A stretch of DNA of 64,000 bases. Origin: Chloroflexota bacterium (GTDB lineage Bacteria; Chloroflexota; Anaerolineae; B4-G1; DUEL01). The notes under the pieces were generated by a model, which was not told where the DNA came from, did not search any database, and worked only from the letters and a program-made list of their open reading frames with translations. Shown in pieces: positions 29,501 through 37,617 of the stretch. Position 1 is the stretch's first letter. Each line of letters starts with the position of its first letter. Location: contig JADBJJ010000027.1 of NCBI GenBank assembly GCA_014874475.1, positions 221,793 through 285,792 on the forward strand, given 5' to 3'. The position numbers were made by a program, and so were the translations under genes.

Positions 29501-30978
29501 TCATTGCGCACGACGTGGCGCGGGAGGCCGTCGGGGTGGTTCTCCGTTGGCCAGAAGGGGTCTACATAGTCGGCCTGGGCCGTGCTGACCCGCGCGCTTC
29601 CGGCGGTGCCGGAGGGCGCGGCGGTGTAGGCGATGTAGGCGAAGGGCGTGTCGCCGGGCAGCGCTTCGTCCAGCGTCCAGACGATGGTCGTCGTGCCGTC
29701 GGGGTTCTCCTGGAGGAGGGCAGGAGTGGGGGTGATGAGGGTTGTCGTCGTCGTAAAGCCCTCGTGCAGCGTCTCGGTGATGACCACATTGGCCAGCGGG
29801 CCATCCCAGTAATTCTTGAACGTCGTGGTGACGGCGATGGGGACGCCGGGCTCGTAGGCAGGGATGGTGGCGCAGCCGACGGCGTCCGAGTATTGCTGGC
29901 ACAATTTGCCATAGATGCCGGCCCGTTCGCCCATGGCCCAGAGGAGCGCGTCCAGCACCTGCGGGTGGTCGGGGATGTTGTCGGAGGGATGGCCGTTGAA
30001 GAGGACGACCCGCCCATCGCCCGGCGCGGTGACGGCAATGGCGACGGAGCCGGGATGGGAGGTATCGGCGAAGGTGGCGACGACGCTCATCCCGGCGGTG
30101 GCGGTGATGAGCGGTTCGTTGAGGACGTAGGTGGTGTTGGTGAGCCAGGAGAAGGTCAGCGGGTGATCGGGCAGGAGCACGTCCAGTCGCCCCCGATTAT
30201 CCGGGTCGGTGACCCGCGTGTCCACGTCCACCGTGCCGGTCGGGAGCAATCCGGCGGCCTGGACGATGGCGGCTCCGTCGGCCTGGGCGTAGAGGAAGCC
30301 GCCGCCGCGCACAAAGTCGGCAATCGCGTTCAGCCCCTCGGTCCCCAACGCGGCGATGACCTCATCGGCGTAGCCGACGCGGATGGCGGGGAGGATGAGC
30401 ACGTCGTAGTCGGCCAGGTCGGCGATGATCTGGGTTTCGGTGAGGGTATCAAAGTAGGGGCAGCCGTCGGGGCCGGCGTGGGGGGACTGCTCGCACCACA
30501 GGTAGACGCGGAAGAGTTGTTCAAAGTCCCCCTCTTCCCAGACGACGGTCTGGCCGTACTCGTCGCGCACGGTGCCGTAGTAGAGGGCAACCCTGCGGGG
30601 GTGCAGGGCGAAGGCGCGGGGGATGGAGAAGGCGCCTGATGCGGTGACCTGGTAGAAATCGCCGCTCAGGTCGCCCACCACGGCGCCGGGGCCATAGTCC
30701 GTACCGTTCACCGTGACGGTGACGGCGGTCCAGGCCAGGTCGGGGTGGTCGTGCGTGTACAGCGCGTGCCAGAGTTCTTTGTAGGCGTTGCGGCGGGCCA
30801 GGTCATTGGGCTGGCCGGCGCCGAGGAGGGTGAGGGTCTCGCCAGCGGGGGCGTCGTAGCGGGCGGGGGAGGCGCGCAGGGGGAGGGAAAACAGCAAGAC
30901 GGCGGCGATAACCAGGATGAGTCCGAAGAGGAAGGCCAGGAGCGGGCGGTATGATGAAATGGTCCTCTTTGTTCGCAT
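26578..30978 (-). CDS. Large secreted repeat protein with GATase1-like N-terminal domain
   Basis: The 1466-residue protein has a signal peptide (about 1-37). A GATase1/ThuA-like region lies at about 125-355 (DYDVLILPAIRVGYADEVI, IADFVRGGGFLYAQADGAAI and GDGRVVLFNGHPSD). Long DUF11/CARDB-like beta-rich repeats follow, with phrases like PLANVVITETLHEGFTTT. It ends with FLPLVMRN near residue 1448 and a short tail. The amidotransferase-like domain resembles the one in the flippase fusion 6 kb away. The ATG at 30978 follows cgaggagatgtcag. Surface-layer or envelope function is plausible. Catalytic activity is not established. Confidence 0.65.
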   Translation of the reverse strand: MRTKRTISSYRPLLAFLFGLILVIAAVLLFSLPLRASPARYDAPAGETLTLLGAGQPNDLARRNAYKELWHALYTHDHPDLAWTAVTVTVNGTDYGPGAVVGDLSGDFYQVTASGAFSIPRAFALHPRRVALYYGTVRDEYGQTVVWEEGDFEQLFRVYLWCEQSPHAGPDGCPYFDTLTETQIIADLADYDVLILPAIRVGYADEVIAALGTEGLNAIADFVRGGGFLYAQADGAAIVQAAGLLPTGTVDVDTRVTDPDNRGRLDVLLPDHPLTFSWLTNTTYVLNEPLITATAGMSVVATFADTSHPGSVAIAVTAPGDGRVVLFNGHPSDNIPDHPQVLDALLWAMGERAGIYGKLCQQYSDAVGCATIPAYEPGVPIAVTTTFKNYWDGPLANVVITETLHEGFTTTTTLITPTPALLQENPDGTTTIVWTLDEALPGDTPFAYIAYTAAPSGTAGSARVSTAQADYVDPFWPTENHPDGLPRHVVRNELWVGVKMAARLVGDRDIELDGLYPLPADGYYFDIALTLENKEETGAHHILITDVVALVSPIVDVDDQRIIPRVVSDTWGGGGALSETLFALNEIFFYETPVPIYPLPVQIDGATAITTGVFYSLPTWLNGPRLVYTYTGNFTTTPGFTNSVTIPPEFAEYITVTADGDLLLPALTLAWDFGDLPAYDYLEPAVRYGLFSHELLWRTVSFTSDPVSPSLVLEGGGGSVYTNLGGHPIPYHEYLSSGIVHIPIPPEMPRVTYTDIWSRPQTMELRTVFYDIVPFPPPEYHAVVNTTFEMRADRDGDGRGETRVLEFPAREGADLTLYLKTWSNFDPTMPPLRKDETLIAQGMFRGLGFDLRPMYGDWWSSWTGLHLQGYLTDTDLVTVVTVPAYDYLYFQQYLESQRREGLLISATLRTYPHFHREGVMKIDDGARFVYHQKAVGPSRYEVQDAHVQAVFGLSSDAQVHKAVAPVLVATFDDQVYHLLRIEDPWDPRCVGWEPFIKSYGFGDLAATVYVGGRHGPELLWPRVAPGERTQIRLEIRNNQTGITLTNLTITPTAPAGITVTLRSVTETEAVEPLFFDFPFLHETTVPEGWRTVWYYDVEVDAAFTDTGRVQLVAFAVSADGLPGYFQVPAAEIGVGNPGQCIQTVWGQATDLQLEDLLPPWAAPLDARLANAGEAAQLEGALALGNVTSATTIFAGLRPVAFVTTTVADGTLVSFTLPVSETYDATQMPWLENGRRFGQMYVIFKSRAQIEASGTSVINYGPVITYTDPFAQVYTHTGNIQTVEAHGAVLVAGYTINTITDTTTGEVVNGVVRGVLNQAAVTVDVFNRGDYIAKTPLVTVTFASGVTLTATTWPTAAQGADWVAFALPDIPPGGRWNIGLVLEFVPTDTGPWGVGLMAPPQSYRLILRTDGRYVHEFPFAALTPRQVVVVDRLAGPLEVGVASRHSTIFLPLVMRNYRTPWWPQAVP

Positions 30979-31134
30979 CTGACATCTCCTCGGGGGAATG
31001 AGTGGGCAGGACTTATAAAACCGTCCATCGGGCTCGTCCGGCGAAGTCCTTTCGGGACTTTGCGCGCTGAGCCTGATCGTTTACGGCCAGGCATCTTATC
31101 TTCCATTTTACTTCTTTACCGTGGAGAAGTCAAC

Positions 31135-31378
31135 AGGAAATTGGTCATGGTTATATCTGGAGTCCCCCTGGAATCTGCACGGCAAACGAAACTCTTTTGC
31201 AGTTTCCGCTGGCGATTGCTGGTGCTCATAGAAGTGGTTCTGGTCGTTGGGGAGGGGGGCGCGGCGCTGGTGTTCCTGCAGGGCCTGATGTGCGTGGGAG
31301 GTGGCGCCGCCGGTGCGGGAATAGCACGGCCAGTGGCGGCGCGCTGCCTTTTTGCCCGTCAGATGTGACCAATTTCCT
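31135..31378. repeat. Perfect 13-bp inverted repeat flanking a kinase-gene remnant
   Basis: AGGAAATTGGTCA at 31135-31147 and its exact reverse complement at 31366-31378 bracket 244 bases containing the collapsed histidine kinase fragment. The arms have no gene of their own. The spacing and perfect match suggest a small mobile or rearranged segment. Confidence 0.8.
31186..31341 (+). pseudogene. Collapsed histidine kinase gene remnant (copy of 23862-25619)
   Basis: Three stretches match the intact kinase gene in order but with its middle missing. Positions 31186-31250 match the start (23862-23926, with the ATG now ACG), 31250-31300 match about 24890-24940 in the PAS region, and 31301-31341 match the end and stop (about 25599-25639). 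Most bases in each stretch are identical. It looks like a duplicated kinase that lost internal DNA. The rest of the 459-base gap between 30979 and 31437 shows a promoter and no other gene. Confidence 0.8.
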
Positions 31379-31399
31379 ATTCATCTGTCTACGAAAATA

Positions 31400-31408
31400 T
31401 GGTATCAT
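31400..31408 (+). promoter_or_regulatory. Extended -10 promoter for the GH113-like gene
   Basis: TGGTATCAT (TATCAT at 31403-31408 preceded by TG) is an extended -10 element 30 bases before the start at 31438. The -35 region (TTCATC at 31380-31385) is poor, as is common with extended -10 promoters. Confidence 0.45.
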
Positions 31409-31437
31409 CAGATTACTCTGCAGGGGAGGGTTTTGTA

Positions 31438-33072
31438 ATGCGGACTTGTGTCCTGGCGGAAAGCGGAGCCTTCATCAGAAAACTGGCCTGCCTGGGCGCG
31501 GCGGTGCTGACGCTGGCCGTCACCCAGCCGGCTCAGGCCCATTCGCAGGCACCTACCCCCGGCCGCCCTTTTCAGAAAGGTCTCTCCTTCGCCGCTTGGT
31601 GGTCCGGGCAATACGCCACGCCGGAAGCGAGTTACTCCCTCTCTCTCCTGGCCTCCACCGGCACTGACTGGATGGCCCTCATCGTCACCGGCTACCAGGA
31701 GACCCCCTGGTCCACCACTATCAACTACACGGGCCCCCGGACGCCCACCGACGCAGAACTGGTCCAGGTCATAGAGGAGGCCCACCGCCGGGGTCTCCGG
31801 GTGATGCTGAAGCCCCATCTGGACCTGGAGGACGAGGTGACCACTGGCTGGTGGCGGGGGCACATCGGTACCTACTTCACGACCGAAGAGCAGTGGGCAA
31901 CCTGGTTCGCCGCCTACCGGCAGTTCATCACCCACTACGCTGAACTGGCCCAGCAGGCGGGGGCCGACCAGTTTGTCGTGGGGACGGAACTCCTGGGGAC
32001 GACCCACCGGGAGGCGGACTGGCGGCAGGTCGTCGCCGACGTCCGCGCCGTCTATCGGGGCCCCATTGTTTACGCGTCCCTCCACAGCGGCGAGGAGACC
32101 TCCATCGCGTGGTGGGACGCGGTGGATTTCATCGGAGTGGACGCCTACTACCCGCTGAACGACGACCCGGAGCAGAACCCTACGGTGGAGGAACTGGAGG
32201 CGGCGTGGGCCGGGCCGAAGGCCACACTGTCTGCGCTCTCCGCCAAGTACGGGAAACCGGTCATCTTTACCGAAATCGGCTACCGCAGCACTGCCGGATG
32301 CACGGCTTTCCCATGGGACTCCTGGCGGTCCGGGCGGATCAACTGGGTGGAGCAGGCGGCCGCCTATGAGGCCGCGTTCCGGCAGTTCTACAACGAGCCC
32401 TGGATGGGGGGAATGTACTGGTGGTTCTGGCCCGCCGACCCCTGGGTCAGCGGCCCCTGCGACACCGGCTACTCCCCCCACCAGAAGCCCGCCGAGGACA
32501 TTCTGCGCGCCTGGTACGGCGGCCCTCCCCGTCAGACCGACTCTCTCTTGCTCCCGGACTACGACCAGGCGCTCACTATCTACCAGGACGGCCTGGCCTC
32601 CGGCTGGCAGAACTGGTCGTGGGGGGCCAACCTGAATCTGGGGGCCTCCGTGCAGGGAGGGGATGCCCCGCTGGTGGCTGTGCAACTGGAGCCCTGGGGC
32701 GGTATCTCCCTGCGGCGGACCAGTCCCTTCTCCACCGATGAGTATCGGTGGCTGGAAATGGACATCCGGGGCTCTGCAGAAGGGGAGCCACAACTGCGGG
32801 TCTATCTGGAAACGGCGGAGGGAGAGCGGCTGGTGGCCGCGCCGGTGAACGACTGCCGCCACATCGCCGGGGGACACATTGAGGTGGATATCTGGAAAAG
32901 GGTCCGGATACCTCTACGGGACCTGAACCCAGACGGTTTGCCCGTCGTCCGGTTGACGATTCAGAACGCCAGCGAGAACCCCTCCGGGCTGTTCTGGCTG
33001 GATAACCTCCGCCTGGTGGGGGCGCGGGAGCCTGCCCACCGGGTCTTTCTGCCCCTCGTAACGAACGGTTAA
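31438..33072 (+). CDS. Secreted GH113-like glycoside hydrolase with C-terminal carbohydrate-binding-like domain
   Basis: I start at ATG 31438 (544 residues), after ggggagggtttt. A signal peptide covers about 1-35. The TIM barrel spans about 45-385 and shows candidate acid/base Glu184 (VVGTELLG) and nucleophile Glu279 (VIFTEIGY), as in GH113 beta-mannanase-type enzymes. A C-terminal beta-rich domain (about 400-535) resembles a carbohydrate-binding module, and the protein ends FLPLVTNG. A hairpin terminator follows. Next to it are a GH26-like lipoprotein, a GT2 and a GT-C enzyme, suggesting trimming or release of a secreted glycan. The substrate is not proven. Confidence 0.8.
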   Translation: MRTCVLAESGAFIRKLACLGAAVLTLAVTQPAQAHSQAPTPGRPFQKGLSFAAWWSGQYATPEASYSLSLLASTGTDWMALIVTGYQETPWSTTINYTGPRTPTDAELVQVIEEAHRRGLRVMLKPHLDLEDEVTTGWWRGHIGTYFTTEEQWATWFAAYRQFITHYAELAQQAGADQFVVGTELLGTTHREADWRQVVADVRAVYRGPIVYASLHSGEETSIAWWDAVDFIGVDAYYPLNDDPEQNPTVEELEAAWAGPKATLSALSAKYGKPVIFTEIGYRSTAGCTAFPWDSWRSGRINWVEQAAAYEAAFRQFYNEPWMGGMYWWFWPADPWVSGPCDTGYSPHQKPAEDILRAWYGGPPRQTDSLLLPDYDQALTIYQDGLASGWQNWSWGANLNLGASVQGGDAPLVAVQLEPWGGISLRRTSPFSTDEYRWLEMDIRGSAEGEPQLRVYLETAEGERLVAAPVNDCRHIAGGHIEVDIWKRVRIPLRDLNPDGLPVVRLTIQNASENPSGLFWLDNLRLVGAREPAHRVFLPLVTNG

Positions 33073-33086
33073 TCTTGCGCTACAGG

Positions 33087-33126
33087 ACGTGCCAGGTACT
33101 TTCCGAAGCGCCTGGCACGTTATTTT
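33087..33126 (+). terminator. Terminator between convergent glycosidase genes
   Basis: Perfect 10-bp arms (acgtgccagg at 33087-33096, cctggcacgt at 33111-33120) with a 14-base loop are followed by tatttta. It sits in the 52-base gap between convergent stops. The T-rich side serves the + strand gene, and the sequence is usable in both directions. Confidence 0.75.
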
Positions 33127-34315
33127 ATCGCACATATGGGTCTTGGATGGCCTTCAGGAAGGCCTCCAGGCTCTCCGGGCTGGAGGCCACAGACCAGTTG
33201 ATGACCGGCCATTCCCGGTCGGACGTAACTTCCAGAAGCAGGATGGCCTGCACCAGCGGGTACTGCTCTTTGAGCAGACGAAAGCACTCTCCAATCCACT
33301 CCGCTTTGTCCCCGCCCTGCTCCGCCGTCGCCACCTCGGTCAACATAATGGGCTTCCCCCACTTCAGCGCGGCCCGGTACTGCCCGTCAAACAACTCGTG
33401 GAAGGTTCGCCAGCGGGCCCAGTCCGCCGTCGCCGCCGTCCCGTGGTTGAGGACGGTGGTCCCTACCCAGTCCACTGCGTCGTCCCCGGGATAGTACAGG
33501 TCGGCCCAGCCGTTCAGCCACATCGCGCTCCAGAGAAACTGGACGTTGGATGCCCCCTCCTCCCGGAAGAGGGCGACGATGTGCCGGAACGCGGCCCGGT
33601 ACCCCTCCGGGTCTCCCTGCCAGGGATACCAAGAGCGAACACCGGGTTCGGTGCTCTGTTCGTGGGCGAAGCGCAGGACGATGGGGCCTCTGGCCCCGCG
33701 CGCCGCCCGGGCCCAGGAACGGATGTAGTCATCGTGCTGACCGGCGGCAATGCTGGAGAGGGAGTAGGCGGGCTGAGGAGCCGTCGGGTTGACGAAATCC
33801 CGCCCCCAGGGCTCCCAGGTGAGGACTGGAATCCAGCCGGCCTGGTGGGCCAGCGCCACCGCCTCTGCCGGGAACTCCCGGTCGCTCCCGCCCCAGGAGT
33901 GGAACCAGAGGACATACTCTACCCGATGCTTGATCATGCGCTCAAACGCCGCGACGGAGGCGAAGCGGTCGTAGGGCACGCCCTCCGTGTAGGCGCCCAG
34001 GGAGAGTTTCCCCTCCCGGTTCAGAGGGACGGCGGGACGGGCCGGAAGCGAGGGCCGGGTGGGGGTCGGGGTCTCCGTCGGCGGGAGGGTGGGCGTCGGT
34101 GTCGGCTCCAGAGTCGCCGTGGGGGTCGGGGAGGGAGGGGCCGCCGTCGGGGAGGCCGTCGGCGTCTCCGGCGCCGCAGGAGACGGCACAGGAGTGCGGG
34201 CGGGGTCCACGGTGTAGAGGATCGTGACCGGCGATCGCGAGGGAACGCAGGCAGTCAGTACCAGCGACAGGACCACTGGGAGCAGTGGGCCTACCTTGCG
34301 TGTGAAGAATCCCAT
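33125..34315 (-). CDS. GH26-like lipoprotein glycoside hydrolase
   Basis: The protein begins with a lipoprotein signal (LVLTAC, Cys23) and a long Pro/Thr-rich linker (about 35-92). The catalytic domain has RFAHEQ (acid/base Glu219) and LTEVATAE (nucleophile Glu327), characteristic of GH26 endo-beta-mannanases and relatives. Surface anchoring in the membrane is expected. Its start overlaps the 3' end of the GT2 gene by 25 bases, so the two are read from one transcript. Mannan or a mixed glucan is a plausible target but cannot be told from the sequence. Confidence 0.78.
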   Translation of the reverse strand: MGFFTRKVGPLLPVVLSLVLTACVPSRSPVTILYTVDPARTPVPSPAAPETPTASPTAAPPSPTPTATLEPTPTPTLPPTETPTPTRPSLPARPAVPLNREGKLSLGAYTEGVPYDRFASVAAFERMIKHRVEYVLWFHSWGGSDREFPAEAVALAHQAGWIPVLTWEPWGRDFVNPTAPQPAYSLSSIAAGQHDDYIRSWARAARGARGPIVLRFAHEQSTEPGVRSWYPWQGDPEGYRAAFRHIVALFREEGASNVQFLWSAMWLNGWADLYYPGDDAVDWVGTTVLNHGTAATADWARWRTFHELFDGQYRAALKWGKPIMLTEVATAEQGGDKAEWIGECFRLLKEQYPLVQAILLLEVTSDREWPVINWSVASSPESLEAFLKAIQDPYVR

Positions 34316-35919
34316 TGTGGTCTTTTGTCCTGGACTCGCCGCAATCTCAGGGCCAGGCCATACCAGGCGTTCCCGATGACCTGACTCAGCAATCCGGCGA
34401 AGTAGGCTGCCCAGAGGAGACTCCCCCAGTCCGCTTCAAACAGAAGCGAGTGAGTCGCCAGGTGGTAGAGCATAGAGACCACCAGCGCCAGGAACAGGAG
34501 CATCTGGGGCATAATTTCCCACCAGTAGAGGCCGGCCTGGTGGACTTTACGGGTGACTTTGTAGACCGGCTTTCGCTTCGGCCCGTAGGCCAGGGCCAGG
34601 ACCGTCGCCCAGATGTAGACGGGGATCAGGCCGACCCACATCTGGCGGGAGCGCCAGACGGACTCGTAGGGGAGGTTCCCCGCCAGAGCGATCAGCATCA
34701 GTTCCGTCGCCGCCATGAAGGGCCAGAGGTGAAGCGCGTAGTCGGCGTGTGTGGTGGTGACAGGGTAGATGCCCAGCGCGAGGGCCAACACAGGCGTTAG
34801 AATAAAGATGAGGGTGGCGAAACTGTGCAGGTAGAAGAGCCCTAATTCCAGGAAGTGCAGATGCTGGCGCCAGTTCAGGCCCCGCTTCCGGCCCCAGAAG
34901 AGCCAGCGAATCGTATCCAGCGCCCAGGTGCCTCTCTGCTTGAAGTAATTGGGAATGTCCTCTGGGGCGATCTGGCCCCGGGCGCCGACGATGGGGAGGT
35001 AAACCCCGCGCCAGCCCCTCCGCAGCGCCTCCACCCCCGACTGGAAATCCTCTACCAGGTTCCAGATCGGCAGCCAGCCGATGGATTCCAGCGCTTCCCG
35101 CCGCCAGACCAGGCCGGAGCCGCAGGGGAAGACGGAGTTGGTGGCATTGCGGGCCAGCATCCCTCGGCGGTAGAAGAGGGGCTCCATATTATTGAAGGGA
35201 TCGCCTTCGCCGACGATAGCCTCTTTGATGGTCTGGACGAAGGCAATGCGGGGGTCGCTCAGCAGTTGCCCAATGGCCTGACGGAGGAAGGTCGGGTCCG
35301 TCAGTTCATCGTCGGCGTCCCGCATCTCAATGAAGGGGATATTCTCGCAGTAGGAAATGGGAGCCAGGGCTGGAAGGTTCAGCGAGGTGAAAACAGTGAT
35401 CGGGATTGGGCCGTCTACCGAGCAGGCCTCCAGCGCGGCATTGAGGTTGCCCGCTTTGGCGTCCCCTCGCCGTTCTGCTGAACCCCGCAGCGGCGGCTCG
35501 TAATACATCATCTGGGCGGCAGGGAATTCGCTCTGCAGCCGTCGGGCCACTTCATGGATGGCGGGGCGGTGGGAATCGTCGCTGATGATCAGGCGGATTT
35601 TGTGGGTGGGATAGTCTTGAGATAGCACCGACTGCGCGGTCCGGTAGACCATTTCCGGGGGCTCTCCGGCAGTGGGGATGACCACCAGCACGTCCGGCTC
35701 CTGGCCGGGCGGAACCCAGCGCTCCGGCGGCGCCTGTAGCGACCAGCCGTTAATGACAGTGACACTTGCCAGCAGGACGGTCATCAAGGTGGCCAGCACA
35801 AACGGGATGGCCAGCCACCCCGCTTCCCAGTTCAGGTGCGCAACCAGCCAGGGGACAAACCAGAGCGTCGCCCCGAAAAAGAAGATTCCCGCAAATCGGA
35901 ACAGCCAGTTTTTCTTCAT
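34291..35919 (-). CDS. Cellulose-synthase-like GT2 membrane glycosyltransferase
   Basis: The 542-residue protein has two N-terminal membrane helices (about 10-28 and 35-58), then a GT2 domain with DD at 114-115 (ISDDSH), DADD at 201-204, the ED acceptor motif at 290-291 (VEDFQSG) and QRGTW at 328-332, close to the QxxRW motif of processive synthases. Several membrane helices follow (about 345-510). Processive polymerisation of an extracellular beta-glycan across the membrane is the likely role. A residue insert of about 25-30 precedes DADD. The ATG at 35919 is shared by the next gene's neighbourhood with a weak ribosome binding site. Confidence 0.85.
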   Translation of the reverse strand: MKKNWLFRFAGIFFFGATLWFVPWLVAHLNWEAGWLAIPFVLATLMTVLLASVTVINGWSLQAPPERWVPPGQEPDVLVVIPTAGEPPEMVYRTAQSVLSQDYPTHKIRLIISDDSHRPAIHEVARRLQSEFPAAQMMYYEPPLRGSAERRGDAKAGNLNAALEACSVDGPIPITVFTSLNLPALAPISYCENIPFIEMRDADDELTDPTFLRQAIGQLLSDPRIAFVQTIKEAIVGEGDPFNNMEPLFYRRGMLARNATNSVFPCGSGLVWRREALESIGWLPIWNLVEDFQSGVEALRRGWRGVYLPIVGARGQIAPEDIPNYFKQRGTWALDTIRWLFWGRKRGLNWRQHLHFLELGLFYLHSFATLIFILTPVLALALGIYPVTTTHADYALHLWPFMAATELMLIALAGNLPYESVWRSRQMWVGLIPVYIWATVLALAYGPKRKPVYKVTRKVHQAGLYWWEIMPQMLLFLALVVSMLYHLATHSLLFEADWGSLLWAAYFAGLLSQVIGNAWYGLALRLRRVQDKRPQWDSSHAR

Positions 35920-35964
35920 CGTTGTCTCTAAATATAGTCGCTACAAGGGGCCCATTTCCCGCGC

Positions 35965-37389
35965 TTACCGAGAATTCCGCCAGACGACCGTCTCCACCGG
36001 ATACTCCACGTAGCGCAGGTCACTCCCGATGTTGACGACCCAACTGGTGGACGAGAGGACGGGCCGGAAGGTCCCGCAGGCCTCTATCTGCTTCAGGATG
36101 TCCTCGGGCCAGGTGAAGGAGCCGCGCACGTCCACAAACCAATTCACCGCGCATAGGTCGGTCTTCAGTTCCCCGTGAGTTACCCGGTAGGTGTCGTAGA
36201 CGTCCCAGGGAGAGGAGATGCGCCCCTCAGCATAGAGGTAGGCGGTGAAGGGCCAGGATTCGTTGATCAACAGTTTCTCTCCTGGACGGACGTGTTCCAT
36301 CAGATACTGGGCCGGGGGCCGCAGGTCGGGCCAGCCCCGTTCGGCCCGGAGGGCCTGGGAGGTGCCCAGCGCGGCTATCGCGACCACCAGCAGGACAGCC
36401 CCAACCCGACACAGGACCCGAACGGCTCCCTTCCCGGCGTCCCAGAGGGCCGCCAGCGCGATGCCGACCAGAGGATAGGCGAAAAGGTAGCCGAAGGTGA
36501 GGTGTTTGGTGATGCTGACCGGGTCATGCCGGAGGATGTGGTAGGCCGGCCAGATGAAGAGGCTGAGGAGCAGGATGCTACCCAGGGGACGGTTCTCCCG
36601 GAGGAGCCACCAGCCGACGGGGGCCAGGACCAGCGCGGGGAGGCTCATGAAGAGAGCGGTCCAGGCAATCATCGGGAGGGTGACGCCAAAGGAGGGGGTG
36701 TTGGTCAGCCGCCACTGGAAATAGGTCGCCACCTGTTCCCGCAGAGGGAGGAGCACCATGAGGGCCGCCAGCGCGCCCAGGTAGCCGAAAAGGAGCAGGT
36801 CCAGTGTGGCTTTCTTCTGCCGCGTGAGGACCAGGATGCCGAGGAGAGGGAGGAGCATCACCCCGCTAGGGTACTTGGCCAGGGCGCCCAGGATGTAGGC
36901 CGCGACGGCCAGGAGTAGCCACTTCCGGTGGTCCTGGCGCGCCAGTTCGGTGAGCGCCCAGAGACTGATGGCCATCCCGAACCAGGCCAGCCCGTCGTAG
37001 ACGGCCAGACGGGCCATAGAGATGAGCGCGCCGTTCAGGGCCAGGGCGACCGTCCCCCAGAACCCGGCCCGGTTGCCGAAGAGGTTGCGCGCGGCATACG
37101 CGAAGGCCAGCAGTCCGCCCGATACGACCAGAAGGGCCAGCCCTCGGGCCCCTGCTGTTCCGGCGACCCGGTATCCCAGCCCGGCCAGCGTGGGCCAGAA
37201 GAGCGTCCCGCCGAACCAGCTCAGGTACCGGTCTGAAATGCCGTGCCCTTCCAGGGCGCGCAGCCCGGCGGCGACGTAGATGCCCTCGTCAAAGAACAGG
37301 CCGTTATAGTTCAGCGTGAGGAGGGAAGCCAGGAACCAGACCCCGACGATCCCCCCGATCCACCAACGGTAAGTGTTTAGGGATTTCAT
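35965..37389 (-). CDS. GT-C (ArnT/PMT-like) membrane glycosyltransferase
   Basis: The protein (474 residues from ATG 37389, MKSLNTYRWW) has about ten hydrophobic segments. The acidic FFDEGIYVAAG motif lies in the first extracytoplasmic loop, typical of GT-C enzymes that use a lipid-linked sugar. The frame is open for 52 further codons upstream, but a TATAAT box sits only 7 bases before 37389, so translation there may be leaderless. It is 45 bases upstream of the GT2 gene. A sugar-decorating role in the same glycan pathway is inferred. Confidence 0.8.
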   Translation of the reverse strand: MKSLNTYRWWIGGIVGVWFLASLLTLNYNGLFFDEGIYVAAGLRALEGHGISDRYLSWFGGTLFWPTLAGLGYRVAGTAGARGLALLVVSGGLLAFAYAARNLFGNRAGFWGTVALALNGALISMARLAVYDGLAWFGMAISLWALTELARQDHRKWLLLAVAAYILGALAKYPSGVMLLPLLGILVLTRQKKATLDLLLFGYLGALAALMVLLPLREQVATYFQWRLTNTPSFGVTLPMIAWTALFMSLPALVLAPVGWWLLRENRPLGSILLLSLFIWPAYHILRHDPVSITKHLTFGYLFAYPLVGIALAALWDAGKGAVRVLCRVGAVLLVVAIAALGTSQALRAERGWPDLRPPAQYLMEHVRPGEKLLINESWPFTAYLYAEGRISSPWDVYDTYRVTHGELKTDLCAVNWFVDVRGSFTWPEDILKQIEACGTFRPVLSSTSWVVNIGSDLRYVEYPVETVVWRNSR

Positions 37390-37396
37390 GGGCGTT

Positions 37397-37402
37397 ATTA
37401 TA
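37397..37402 (-). promoter_or_regulatory. -10 box for the GT-C gene, leaderless transcript candidate
   Basis: On the minus strand TATAAT ends 7 bases before the ATG at 37389, so initiation would occur at or near the A of the start codon. The region at -35 is weak (around tggcga). No ribosome binding site precedes this ATG, consistent with a leaderless mRNA, though an upstream start remains possible. Confidence 0.4.
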
Positions 37403-37617
37403 CCTCTGGTGATAACTTTTCGCCAGAAACGCTGGGAACTCTTCATTTCTGGGACGCAGATGAACGCAATATAGGCATAGGCCTTCCCCCGGGTAGATAG
37501 CGAAGAGGTTCCCCGGAAGGATATATCCGTGTGGGCCTCCGCCATCAGGCAGGGGGGCAGGGGATATCACAGCGTTTCCGGGGCAGTGAGAGGGCGGAGA
37601 AGGGGACCTGGACCAGG

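Noticed and set aside
26737-30639. A 1300-codon plus-strand ORF opposite the 1466-residue protein
   Set aside because: The antisense translation is dominated by Gly/Arg/Val-rich low-complexity sequence. The minus strand has a signal peptide and recognisable repeats, so this is a mirror ORF.
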